64,000 nt of DNA from VRUE01 sp963732225 (lineage in GTDB: Bacteria > Actinomycetota > Thermoleophilia > Solirubrobacterales > 70-9): assembly GCA_963732225.1 (NCBI GenBank), contig CAVSYR010000002.1, positions 868,001 through 932,000 on the forward strand. The letters run 5' to 3'. Below are positions 32,040 through 39,483 of the stretch, piece after piece (position 1 is the first letter of the stretch; each line of letters begins with the position of its first letter). The notes under the pieces are model-generated. The model was given only the letters and a program-made list of their open reading frames with translations, did not search any database and had not been told where the DNA came from. The position numbers and the translations under genes were made by a program.

Positions 32040-32564
32040 TTACGGGCAGACGACGATCAGGTTGAAGTCCGCGTCCGCGTCGGCGCCTTTTTCGTCGCGG
32101 GTGCGAACTTCGATCGCGTTCGGGTTGGCCGGTGCGATGTTGGTCTGCGCGTAGCCGGCGCCCGGCACCGTGGTGCTGGCGTTGTTACGCCCGGCGACGT
32201 TGGCGCAGCCGCTGACGTTGACCGGGAAGACCACGGCGACGGCGCCGCCGCCCTCGGTCGCGGTGATGCCTTGATCGCTGGCCCGGGCCAGGGTCGCGTT
32301 GCCGGCGCCGCCCGGGTTGTTGACCACTGCCCAGTAGGTATGGGCCGCCCGCTTGGCCGATGGAACGATGCCGAGCTTGTTGGTGTTGATCTGGTAGCCG
32401 GTCAGCGTCTTGTGCTTGAGCTTGCCGCCGCCGATCGTCTGCTTTTTGATCGACCCGCCGTTGATCGATTGCGCTGCGTAGGCCGTGCCGGCCAGCGCGA
32501 CGATCAAGGCAATCACGGCGACAACCATTGCTGCCGACGGTCTCCTGCTCCTCTTGGCGTCCAT
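32040..32564 (-). CDS. Secreted repeat-type surface protein
   Basis: 174 residues. The N terminus MDAKRSRRPSAAMVVAVIAL continues as a signal peptide ending near AGTAYAA. The mature start contains short repeats INGGSIKKQTIGGGKLKHKT, the pattern of secreted Solirubrobacterales proteins with INxxSIxxxxIxxxKL repeats followed by a small beta-rich domain. The C-terminal part has two Cys (VSGCANVAG and VVCP). The ATG at 32564 is chosen over 32600 because AAAGGGG lies 5 nt upstream. Function unknown. Confidence 0.75.
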   Translation of the reverse strand: MDAKRSRRPSAAMVVAVIALIVALAGTAYAAQSINGGSIKKQTIGGGKLKHKTLTGYQINTNKLGIVPSAKRAAHTYWAVVNNPGGAGNATLARASDQGITATEGGGAVAVVFPVNVSGCANVAGRNNASTTVPGAGYAQTNIAPANPNAIEVRTRDEKGADADADFNLIVVCP

Positions 32565-32589
32565 GGGATCCCCTTTGGTTTCGCGGAGT

Positions 32590-32609
32590 CGCCGGGGCAA
32601 TACCCGGCG
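32590..32609 (-). terminator. GC hairpin between MBL gene and surface-protein gene
   Basis: CGCCGGG-GCAATA-CCCGGCG, 7 bp, 25 nt after the MBL hydrolase stop on the minus strand and upstream of the surface-protein gene. Possible terminator; no T-run. Confidence 0.4.
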
Positions 32610-32633
32610 CTTACAGGGATTAACCGCTCCGAG

Positions 32634-33296
32634 CTATGCAGGTAGCGCAGTAGCGAAGCGCTCGAAGGCCGCCATATCGGTCACCGCGGAGCCGTGGCCG
32701 GGCAGGATCAGGCTGGGCTCGAGCGCGGCCAGCTTGCGAATCGAGCGGCGGTTCTCGGCCGAGTCGACGTTGTAGAAGTCGGGCGGCTCGGCGAGTATCG
32801 GGCGGCCGGTGGCGTAGCTCATGCTGCGGATTACGTCGCCGCAGATCGCCACCCGGTCGGAGTCGCGGAAGAAGATCACCTCGCCGGCAGAGTGCCCTGG
32901 GGCATGGACGACGCGGAAGCCGGCGACCTCGCCGCCCTCCGCCAGCACCCTATCGACGCCGTGGGGCGGACCCTTCCAGAGCCAGGAAGCAGTCTGCGCG
33001 ATCGGGTGCGAGGAGGCGGCGACGGGGCGCCTTCCCTCCATCGCGTCGACGTCACCGGCGTGGCAGGCGAGCGGGATGCCCCGCGCTTCGCAGACGTCCT
33101 TGGCGACCCCCTGGTGGTCGGGGTGCACGTGGGTCAGCGCCAGCATCGAGAGCTCTCGTCCCTCGATCTCGGCGAAGATCCGCCGCCGGTCCCAGCGCCG
33201 TCCGGCGTCGATCAAGACGTCCTCGGCGAGGTAGACGTTGATCGCCGGCCCGGGGAACTCCTTCAGCCGCCAGACCCCCGGAGCAAAGTTCTTCAA
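32634..33296 (-). CDS. MBL-fold metallo-hydrolase
   Basis: 220 residues of the metallo-beta-lactamase fold. Zinc ligands: HVHPDH (His56, His58, Asp60, His61), GHSAGEV (His) and ICGDVIRSM (Asp), with a final PGHGSAV. This set is that of glyoxalase II-like thioesterases and related hydrolases; the substrate cannot be named. Its start overlaps the stop of the 83-residue gene upstream (ATGA), which in turn overlaps the envelope protein gene, so all three form one tight operon. Confidence 0.85.
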   Translation of the reverse strand: MKNFAPGVWRLKEFPGPAINVYLAEDVLIDAGRRWDRRRIFAEIEGRELSMLALTHVHPDHQGVAKDVCEARGIPLACHAGDVDAMEGRRPVAASSHPIAQTASWLWKGPPHGVDRVLAEGGEVAGFRVVHAPGHSAGEVIFFRDSDRVAICGDVIRSMSYATGRPILAEPPDFYNVDSAENRRSIRKLAALEPSLILPGHGSAVTDMAAFERFATALPA

Positions 33297-33544
33297 TGTG
33301 AGGAGATTCCCATCGTCCCGCGGGGATCGCCGCTGTGCTCGGCCAGCTTCTCGAGCTCGGCGATCTTGCGCTCGCCTTCGCGTCGTGCCGGGTCCTCGGC
33401 GGCGAGCGGCTCGATCAGGCGGCGGATCCGGTTGCGGACCTGCAGGGCGAAGTGCGGGGTGGAGGCGCCCGCCAGGGCGCGAATGTCCTCAGCGGTGACC
33501 CGGTGGCCGCCGCTGAGCAGGTCGGGGCTCTCGGCCTCGCTCAT
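33293..33544 (-). CDS. Small helical hypothetical protein in a coupled operon
   Basis: 83 residues: DLLSGGHRVTAEDIRALAGA, then a basic helix LQVRNRIRRLIEPLA and an acidic/basic helix REGERKIAELEKLAEHS. No membrane segment or known motif. Both ends overlap neighbours by 4 nt (ATGA), between a cell-wall-binding-like protein and an MBL hydrolase. The double overlap is good evidence that it is translated. Confidence 0.7.
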   Translation of the reverse strand: MSEAESPDLLSGGHRVTAEDIRALAGASTPHFALQVRNRIRRLIEPLAAEDPARREGERKIAELEKLAEHSGDPRGTMGISSH

Positions 33545-34944
33545 TCTTCCCCTCCGATCTTGGCCAGTTCGGCGAGCTGATCGATTTCGGCTTGCTGGTT
33601 CACGTCGATGGCCTCCTGGTCCCCGATCACCCAGACGTGGTTGTAGAAGGCGCGGGTGGGATCGGTGGTGTAGCCGGGCTTGATGTCGAGCAGGTATTCG
33701 CGCAGCGTTTTCGGCAGCGTATCGGCGTCATCGGTGAGCAGCAGCGGTCCCCAGGTGCCCGAGGCGGAGAGCGGGGCCGCGATCGCCGCCGCAATCGCTT
33801 CGTCGCTGCGGGCGACGACCAGGCCGTGTCCGGGATCGTTGACGTTCCAGCCGAAGCCACCGCTCGCGTAGCGGGCCAGGGCGATCGCGTTTTCAACCGG
33901 CTTCTCCCCGGAGACCCGCTGCACCGGGTTGCCGATCTTGGCGACTTCCCGCACCACGTCGGAGGAGATCGCCGAGGAGGGCCCGAGCACGTAGACCGGT
34001 GTCTTTGGATCTTCGCCCAGGGCGCCCGCAGTCTCCTTGGGGAGCTTGTCGGCGCCGCTGTAGAGAACCGCGTCGCCCGAGCGAGCTGCCCAGGCCGCGG
34101 CTGGCGCCGCGAATTCGGGCTCGCTTTCCGGAGCGAGGACGATGTGCTTGGGCGCGCCCCCGAGCAGTTTGTTCCGCAGCGCCTCGATCGCAACGGCCAG
34201 GGCGGCCGGGTTCGCCGCTTTTACCCTGGTCGTCCGCAGCCCGTCCGGGGCGGCAGCGTTGCCGATGACAAAGGCCTGCGTTTTGTCGGTAGCGGTGTTC
34301 CCCTGTGGATCGAGGGTGTCGAGGGCCTGGGAGGTGGGGTCCGGAAGGTCGCCACTCGAGGAGACGAGCAGCGGCGCCCGCACCGGGGCCGACATCAGCA
34401 CCGCCGCCGCAACCGCTCCCTGCCAGTCGTCTTCGTCGACCAGCGTGACCGCCACGGGTCGTTGGGCGACCTTGGCCGAGGGGAAGACGGCAAGGGCCAC
34501 GCCGGCTGCAGTGGTCGCCGCGTCGGAGCCGCCGACCCTGGTCGTGTTGTTGGTGGCAAACGACGGGTAGCCCAGTTCTTCGGCCGCTTCGGCAGTCGGG
34601 GTCTGCTTTTCTTCGGGCGCCGGTTCGGTCTGCGCTGGCGCCGGCGCTGGTTTTTCGTCCTGCTTGTTGGAACCGCCGCCACCGAGTACCGCGGCGATCA
34701 GGAAGACGACGGCGATCAGAACTAGGCCGCCGATTGCCTTAAGGGCGCCCGGAACCGGTTTGCGCTTCCGCTTCTTCTCCACCGGAGGAGGCGCGGCCGC
34801 TGCCGGCTTCGGCTCTGCCTTCAGCGTCGGAGGGACGGGCTCTGTCGGTTTGGCCGGCGGCGACTGAGGAGTTGGCTCTGCCTTCGGCGGCTGCTCCGAT
34901 TTCGCCGTCGGCACCTCGGCGTTGATGGGGCGTTTCCCGGCCAA
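33541..34944 (-). CDS. Membrane-anchored cell-wall-binding-repeat-2-like protein
   Basis: 467 residues. The first 68 residues are a Pro/Lys/Glu-rich cytoplasmic tail, then a membrane helix AIGGLVLIAVVFLIAAVLGG (about 69-88), a Pro/Ala/Glu-rich linker, and an outside domain with repeating blocks: RPVAVTLVDEDDWQGAVAAA, VRAPLLVSSSGDLP, KHIVLAPESEPEF and TPVYVLGPSSAISSDVVREV. These match the alternating alpha/beta pattern of cell wall binding repeat 2 (PF04122), seen in Clostridium and actinobacterial surface proteins. Start: TTG at 34944, with TACCGT (minus strand) 7 nt upstream. Distal genes are coupled by ATGA overlaps. Confidence 0.75.
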   Translation of the reverse strand: MAGKRPINAEVPTAKSEQPPKAEPTPQSPPAKPTEPVPPTLKAEPKPAAAAPPPVEKKRKRKPVPGALKAIGGLVLIAVVFLIAAVLGGGGSNKQDEKPAPAPAQTEPAPEEKQTPTAEAAEELGYPSFATNNTTRVGGSDAATTAAGVALAVFPSAKVAQRPVAVTLVDEDDWQGAVAAAVLMSAPVRAPLLVSSSGDLPDPTSQALDTLDPQGNTATDKTQAFVIGNAAAPDGLRTTRVKAANPAALAVAIEALRNKLLGGAPKHIVLAPESEPEFAAPAAAWAARSGDAVLYSGADKLPKETAGALGEDPKTPVYVLGPSSAISSDVVREVAKIGNPVQRVSGEKPVENAIALARYASGGFGWNVNDPGHGLVVARSDEAIAAAIAAPLSASGTWGPLLLTDDADTLPKTLREYLLDIKPGYTTDPTRAFYNHVWVIGDQEAIDVNQQAEIDQLAELAKIGGEE

Positions 34945-35003
34945 GGGCGGAACGGTACAGGCGGAGCGGTGGCTGGCTGGTCAGCTAACCTTTCGAGGAC
35001 TGG

Positions 35004-35019
35004 TTGACTGACCAGTCAA
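35004..35019. promoter_or_regulatory. Palindromic operator, fatty acyl catabolism (copy 2)
   Basis: TTGACTGACCAGTCAA, identical to 26358-26373, with 5 more shared flanking bases. It lies 27 nt before the acyl-CoA dehydrogenase ATG and 59 nt from the start of the divergent envelope gene. Confidence 0.75.
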
Positions 35020-35046
35020 TCAACGCCGCCGACCAAGAAGGGACCC

Positions 35047-36318
35047 ATGGATTTCGCACTCAACGACGAGCAGCTGGAGCACAAGGAGCGCTGCCGGACC
35101 TTCGCCCGCGAGGTGATCAGGCCCGCCGCCCGCAAGCACGACGAAGAGGAGAGCACCCCCTGGGAGGTGATCAAGGAGGCGCGCAAGCAGGGCTTCGGCG
35201 GCCTTGAGAGCATTCAGCGCAGCGCCGCCGATGAGCAGGGCCAGATGCAGGTGATCTCGGCCGAGGAGTTTCACTGGGGCTGCGCCGGCACCGCCCTTGC
35301 GATCAACGGCTCCGGCCTCGCCGCGGCGGGAATCGCCTCCTCCGGTACGCCCGAGCAGATCGCCCGCTGGGTGCCCGAGTGCTTCGGCAGCGGCGACGAA
35401 ATCAAGCTCGGCGCCTACGCCGTGACCGAGCCGCAGGCCGGCTCCGACGTCAAAAGCTTGAAGACGACCGTCAAGCGCGACGGTGACGAGTGGGTGCTCA
35501 ACGGCACCAAGGTCTTCATCACCAACGGCGGCATCGCCGACGTCCACGTCGTCGTCGCCACCGTCAACCCAGTCCTCGGCACGCGCGGCCAAGCCTCCTT
35601 CGTGATCGGCAAGGACACGCCCGGGCTGAGCCAGGGCAAGAAGGAGTCGAAGCTCGGCATCCGCGCCTCGCACACGGCGGAGATCGTGCTCGAGGACTGT
35701 CGGATCCCGATCGAGAACCTGCTTGGCGGCGAGGAGAAGCTGGAGCGCAAGCTGCAGCGCGGCCGTGAAGGCAAGAAGTCGCGCGGTGCCGACGCACTGG
35801 CGACCTTTGAGATGACCCGGCCGCTGGTCGGCGCTTCGGCTCTCGGTATCGCCCAGGCTGCCTACGAGTGGACCCTCGAGTACCTCGATGGCCAGTCCGA
35901 AGGCGGCAAACCGGTGCTCGGCGAGCAGCGCATCCAGCAGACCCTCGCCGACGTCGCGACCGAGATCGAAGCCGCAAGGCTGCTGGTTCAGCGTGCCGCC
36001 TGGATGGGCCGCAACGGCATCCCGATGCGCGGCGGCCAGGGCTCGATGTCGAAGCTCAAGGCGGGCGACGTGACGATGTGGGCGACGACGACGCTGATGG
36101 ACCTGGTCGGTCCTTATTCGTGGAGCAGCGAGTGCCCGCTGGAGAAGTGGTTCCGCGACGCCAAGATCTACCAGCTGTTCGAGGGGACGGCGGAGATTCA
36201 GCGGATGGTTATTTCCCGCATGCAGGCTCGCGAATACGCAGAGCGGCTTGGGTACGCGGCTGAAGTTGCTGAGCAGGCCATGGCTGAGAAACCGGCAGAG
36301 GAGCCCGTTCCGGCTTAA
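35047..36318 (+). CDS. Acyl-CoA dehydrogenase
   Basis: 423-residue FAD-dependent acyl-CoA dehydrogenase starting MDFALNDEQLEHKERCRTFA. FAD/substrate loop AYAVTEPQAGSDVKSLKTTV and WVLNGTKVFITNGGIADVHV are standard. A basic insert (EEKLERKLQRGREGKKSRGA) is unusual. Its C-terminal IYQLFEGTAEIQRMVISRM carries the catalytic Glu in FEGTAEIQ, as in short-chain (Bcd/ACADS-like) enzymes. A 24-residue Glu/Ala-rich tail follows. AAGAAGGG precedes the ATG by 4 nt, and the operator at 35004-35019 controls it. Inverted repeat E3 begins 9 nt after the stop. Confidence 0.93.
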   Translation: MDFALNDEQLEHKERCRTFAREVIRPAARKHDEEESTPWEVIKEARKQGFGGLESIQRSAADEQGQMQVISAEEFHWGCAGTALAINGSGLAAAGIASSGTPEQIARWVPECFGSGDEIKLGAYAVTEPQAGSDVKSLKTTVKRDGDEWVLNGTKVFITNGGIADVHVVVATVNPVLGTRGQASFVIGKDTPGLSQGKKESKLGIRASHTAEIVLEDCRIPIENLLGGEEKLERKLQRGREGKKSRGADALATFEMTRPLVGASALGIAQAAYEWTLEYLDGQSEGGKPVLGEQRIQQTLADVATEIEAARLLVQRAAWMGRNGIPMRGGQGSMSKLKAGDVTMWATTTLMDLVGPYSWSSECPLEKWFRDAKIYQLFEGTAEIQRMVISRMQAREYAERLGYAAEVAEQAMAEKPAEEPVPA

Positions 36319-36326
36319 GGCATGGA

Positions 36327-36392
36327 GAGCCGTCGGGGGTTCCTTCCCAGGCCGCTTCGCGGGAGTTCCTGGGAAGGAACCCCCGACGGCTC
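36327..36392 (+). repeat. 66-nt inverted-repeat element E3
   Basis: Arms 36327-36351 and 36368-36392 are perfectly complementary over 25 bp. The apex 36352-36367 is CCGCTTCGCGGGAGTT, the same as that of E1 in cysS except that the TTCG mini-hairpin is one base pair shorter. The arms share no sequence with E1. It sits 9 nt after the dehydrogenase stop and 11 nt before the -10 of the efflux gene. Confidence 0.85.
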
Positions 36393-36414
36393 ACGCAGGT
36401 CCTAAGCTCGGGGC

Positions 36415-37335
36415 GTGCATTCGCACGATCACTCGCATGCGCTGGATGCACGCCGGGGCGATAGCCGGCGGCGGATGTGGATTGCGCTGGGGATCAATGC
36501 AGGGATGCTGGTTGCTGAGGCCGTCGGTGGTGTGCTCACAGGCTCACTCGCCGTGCTGGCTGACGCGGGGCATGTGCTCTCCGATGTGGGCGCGATTGGG
36601 TTGGCGCTGTTCGCCGCGTCTCTCGCGACGCGGCCGGCCGGCGGGCGGATGACTTTTGGCTATCAGCGCTCGGAGATCCTGGCGGCGCTGGTCAATGGGT
36701 TGCTGCTGGTTGTCGTGGCGATTGTGATTGCTTATGCGGCGATCGGTCGGCTTGGGGATCCGCCGTCGATCGATGCGGGTGGGGTGCTTGGCCTTGGTCT
36801 GCTTGGGCTCGCCGGGAACGTGGCCGCGACCCTCGTGCTGGCGCGAGGTGAGCGTGCCGACGTCAACCTCGAGGGGGTGCTGCGGCATTCCGCCGCTGAC
36901 GCGCTTGGCTCGATCGGGGTGGTCATTGCCGGCGCTGTCGTTCTCGCTGGTGGCTCCTCGGTCGTCGACCCGATCGTCAGCCTCGTGATCTCACTGTTGA
37001 TCCTGATCTCGTCTTGGCGCCTGATCAAGGAGCCGTTCGATGTGTTGATGGAGGCGGCGCCGGCCGGGGTTGACGTCGATGCCGCCGGGGCGGCGATTTG
37101 CTCGGAGGAGGGGGTGCGCTCGGTCCACGACCTGCACATCTGGACGGTTACTTCGGGTTTTGGCGCCCTCGCTGCTCACGTCGTGGTCAGCTCGGATTGC
37201 GATCCGGGGCTGGTGCGGCGGCGGCTTGAGTTGCTTTTGCACGAGCGCTTCGGGATCGACCACACCACGCTGCAGATGGAGGAAGAGGCCTCGGCCGATC
37301 TCCTCCACGTCGAGAACGCCTCTCCTCAAGGCTGA
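36415..37335 (+). CDS. Cation diffusion facilitator (CzcD/ZitB-like)
   Basis: 306-residue inner-membrane Zn2+/Co2+/Cd2+-proton antiporter. His-rich start (HSHDHSHALDARRGD), six membrane helices, metal-site motifs HVLSDVG (with ADAGH) in helix 2 and HSAADALGS in helix 5, then a cytoplasmic C-terminal domain VHDLHIWTVTSGFGALAAHV. GTG start; TAAGCT (36403-36408) lies 6 nt upstream, so probably leaderless. Codon usage in the middle (many GTT, GCG, ATT) is a little less GC-biased than its neighbours. Confidence 0.93.
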   Translation: MHSHDHSHALDARRGDSRRRMWIALGINAGMLVAEAVGGVLTGSLAVLADAGHVLSDVGAIGLALFAASLATRPAGGRMTFGYQRSEILAALVNGLLLVVVAIVIAYAAIGRLGDPPSIDAGGVLGLGLLGLAGNVAATLVLARGERADVNLEGVLRHSAADALGSIGVVIAGAVVLAGGSSVVDPIVSLVISLLILISSWRLIKEPFDVLMEAAPAGVDVDAAGAAICSEEGVRSVHDLHIWTVTSGFGALAAHVVVSSDCDPGLVRRRLELLLHERFGIDHTTLQMEEEASADLLHVENASPQG

Positions 37336-37347
37336 TCGCAAGCCCGG

Positions 37348-37368
37348 TTGCAGGGGATTTCCCTGCAA
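37348..37368 (+). terminator. Hairpin after cation efflux gene
   Basis: TTGCAGGG (37348-37355), short loop, CCCTGCAA (37361-37368), 8 perfect base pairs 12 nt after the stop. No T-run; likely transcript end. Confidence 0.5.
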
Positions 37369-37403
37369 GTCGGCACATCTCGACTTGGCTAGCCTCGGCG
37401 GCG

Positions 37404-38600
37404 ATGGTCAGAAATCGCCTTGCCCTGGTGGCGTTTCTCGTCGCCGCGGCGGCGCTGTTTGCGCTGCTCGCCGCTGGCGCCGCGCCTGCCGAAGATCTCG
37501 AATCGAAGCTCGACGCCAAGGAAGCGAAGCTTTCCAAGGTGCGCGAACGCTCCGGCGTCTTGACGACGACGATCTCCGGCCTCGGCGATCGCATCGACAG
37601 GCTGACGACCGAGGTGGCCGGCCTGCGCAAGCAGGAGGCGGCCGTCGAAGTCCGCCTCGACGCCAAGCAGGCGGAACTCGATCGGGCGATGGCGCAGTTG
37701 AGCGTGGCGAAGACCCGCCTGGTCAAGATGCGCTCGCATCTGAAGCGAGCCCTGAGCGCGCTGCGGGATCGTCTCGTCGCCATGTACGAGACCGGAACGC
37801 CGGACGTGCTCAGCGTCATCGTCGGTGCCAACGGCTACGACGATCTGATCGATCGCACCGAATACCTCAACCGCATCCGCGGCAACGACGAAGCGATCGT
37901 CGGCCGCGTGCGCGAACTGCGCAACCAGGTCAGGCGCACGGTCGACCGCCTGCGCGGCGCCAAGGACCAGATCGAAACGGCGCGCGACTCGATCGCCGCC
38001 GAAGAGCAGGCCCTGGCGAGCGCGCGCAGCGCGGTCCAACAGCGGCAGTCATCCTTGCTCGCGGCTCGCGGCGATCGCGTCGCGGCGCTGAAGAAGATCC
38101 GCTCGCACGAAGAGGAGCTGGACGGCTCGGTGGCAAAGATCCAGGCGAAGATCGCGGCGCAGCTCGCCGGTTATGGATCGGTGCCGTTGCCGGCAGGTCC
38201 AATCCGCGGTGGCAGCAGTGGGCTGATCTGGCCGGTCGACGGCCCGGTCGTCTCGGGCTTCGGCTCGCGCACGATCAACGGCAGCTACGAGTACCACCCC
38301 GGCATCGACATCGCCGTGCCCAGCGGCACGCCGATCCGGGCGGCGGCCGCCGGCACCGTGATCTTCACCGAGCCCGAGTCGAGCAGCGGTGGCTACGGCA
38401 ACTACACCTGCATCGACCACGGCGGCGGGCTCTCCACCTGTTACGCCCACCAGGAGACCTTCGCTGTCTCAGCCGGGCAGCAGGTCTCCCAGGGCCAGAT
38501 CATCGGCTACAGCGACTGCACCGGTTACTGCTTCGGCCCGCACCTCCACTTCGAGGTCCGGATCGACGGCGAAGTCACCGATCCGATGGCCTATCTCTAG
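37404..38600 (+). CDS. M23 peptidoglycan endopeptidase with coiled-coil (EnvC/NlpD-like)
   Basis: 398 residues, exported. Signal peptide (RLALVAFLVAAAALFALLAA...GAAPAED), a long two-part coiled coil (about 30-245, LESKLDAKEAKLSKVRERSG), then an M23 LytM domain: GFGSRTINGSYEYHPGIDIA gives the first HxxxD zinc ligands and GPHLHFEVRIDG the HxH. All ligands are present, so it can be active in cutting peptide crosslinks at division or growth sites. TAGCCT (37390-37395) is 8 nt before the ATG (leaderless). Confidence 0.92.
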   Translation: MVRNRLALVAFLVAAAALFALLAAGAAPAEDLESKLDAKEAKLSKVRERSGVLTTTISGLGDRIDRLTTEVAGLRKQEAAVEVRLDAKQAELDRAMAQLSVAKTRLVKMRSHLKRALSALRDRLVAMYETGTPDVLSVIVGANGYDDLIDRTEYLNRIRGNDEAIVGRVRELRNQVRRTVDRLRGAKDQIETARDSIAAEEQALASARSAVQQRQSSLLAARGDRVAALKKIRSHEEELDGSVAKIQAKIAAQLAGYGSVPLPAGPIRGGSSGLIWPVDGPVVSGFGSRTINGSYEYHPGIDIAVPSGTPIRAAAAGTVIFTEPESSSGGYGNYTCIDHGGGLSTCYAHQETFAVSAGQQVSQGQIIGYSDCTGYCFGPHLHFEVRIDGEVTDPMAYL

Positions 38601-38629
38601 CGACGGACGCGCGCTACTTCCTTTACTCA

Positions 38630-38647
38630 GAATTCCCTAGGAAATTC
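38630..38647. promoter_or_regulatory. AT-rich imperfect palindrome in surface-protein promoter region
   Basis: GAATTCCCTAGGAAATTC, symmetrical about CCTAGG except one pair each side. It lies in the most AT-rich stretch of the window, 23 nt upstream of the SigB-like promoter. Candidate operator. Confidence 0.4.
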
Positions 38648-38669
38648 AATTATTTGGTATGCCGGCCGG

Positions 38670-38693
38670 GTTTGACCCTGCCAGTCTGGGTAC
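38670..38693 (+). promoter_or_regulatory. SigB/SigF-type promoter
   Basis: GTTTGA (38670-38675), 12-nt spacer, GGGTAC (38688-38693), against the known general-stress consensus GTTTAA-N12-14-GGGTAT. Transcription would start near 38700, just ahead of GGGAGG (38705-38710) and ATG 38720. Confidence 0.6.
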
Positions 38694-38719
38694 GAGCCTC
38701 ACGTGGGAGGCCACCCCAG

Positions 38720-39436
38720 ATGATCCGCCAAGCTCACACCTATCTCGCGGGAGCGGTGTCCAGCACCGCTCTTGTCGCTGCGGCGGTGGTCGCCTTCGTC
38801 CTGCTCGTCTCGTTTCAGGCCCTGAAGGACTGGCCGCTGGCCGGCATCAGCATCGGTGGCGATGACAGCGCCGCGACCGGGCCCAGTACTCCCGGCTCGA
38901 ACTCAGCGCCATCGCAGGCGCAAGCCGCCGCCGCGACGGGACCCGTCGTGACCAAAGGCTCTGCCCGCAATGGCAATGGCGGATCCCAGGCAAGGCAGGG
39001 CAGTCGGGCCGCGGTTGACGCCTCGCCGACGGCCACGACAGGCGCGCCCACCGCGGAAGCTCCCGCGCCCAGTCCTGCCACCCAGGGGGGCAATCCCAGC
39101 GCCCCGAGTAGCTCTTCGCCCACCGCTTCGGCCAGCTCCAGTCCCGCTTCGGGAGGAGGAGGCGGCGGTGGTGGTGGCGGCTCCAACCCAGCGCCCGGGA
39201 CCGGATCGAGTGGCGCGGCGGGCGGCAGCCAATCTACTTCGGGTGCGATCACTGGCACCGTCAATAAAACGGTCTCCGGAGTCGATGAAGCCACCGGCGG
39301 CGTGATCGGCAGCACCGGCGTCACCGAAACAACTGAAAAAGTCGTCGAAGGCGTCGCCGGTCCCGAATCGACCGTCGGGCATACGGTCGATGAAGTCGTC
39401 AAAACGGTTGGCGGCCTGCTCGGCGGCAACAAATAA
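38720..39436 (+). CDS. Single-pass surface protein with Ser/Pro/Gly-rich stalk
   Basis: 238 residues. A membrane segment near the N terminus (TALVAAAVVAFVLLVSFQAL, residues about 19-38) acts as signal anchor. The outside part is low complexity: Ser/Ala/Pro/Thr runs, then a Gly10 stretch, then SGAITGTVNKTVSGVDEATG repeats with regularly spaced Thr/Val (TVNKTVSGV, VGHTVDEVVKTVGGLL). GGGAGG lies 9 nt before ATG 38720. Probably a cell-envelope stalk or adhesin-like protein; no family recognised. The SigB-like promoter suggests stress expression. Confidence 0.7.
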   Translation: MIRQAHTYLAGAVSSTALVAAAVVAFVLLVSFQALKDWPLAGISIGGDDSAATGPSTPGSNSAPSQAQAAAATGPVVTKGSARNGNGGSQARQGSRAAVDASPTATTGAPTAEAPAPSPATQGGNPSAPSSSSPTASASSSPASGGGGGGGGGGSNPAPGTGSSGAAGGSQSTSGAITGTVNKTVSGVDEATGGVIGSTGVTETTEKVVEGVAGPESTVGHTVDEVVKTVGGLLGGNK

Positions 39437-39483
39437 TCGGCCACTAGCCGCCGCTTCCCTTTCAACCGTCACAATGCCCGCCT

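Noticed and set aside
36300..36410. E3 as a classical rho-independent terminator
   Set aside because: No T-run after the stem, arms far longer than usual, and a conserved folded apex shared with an element inside cysS.
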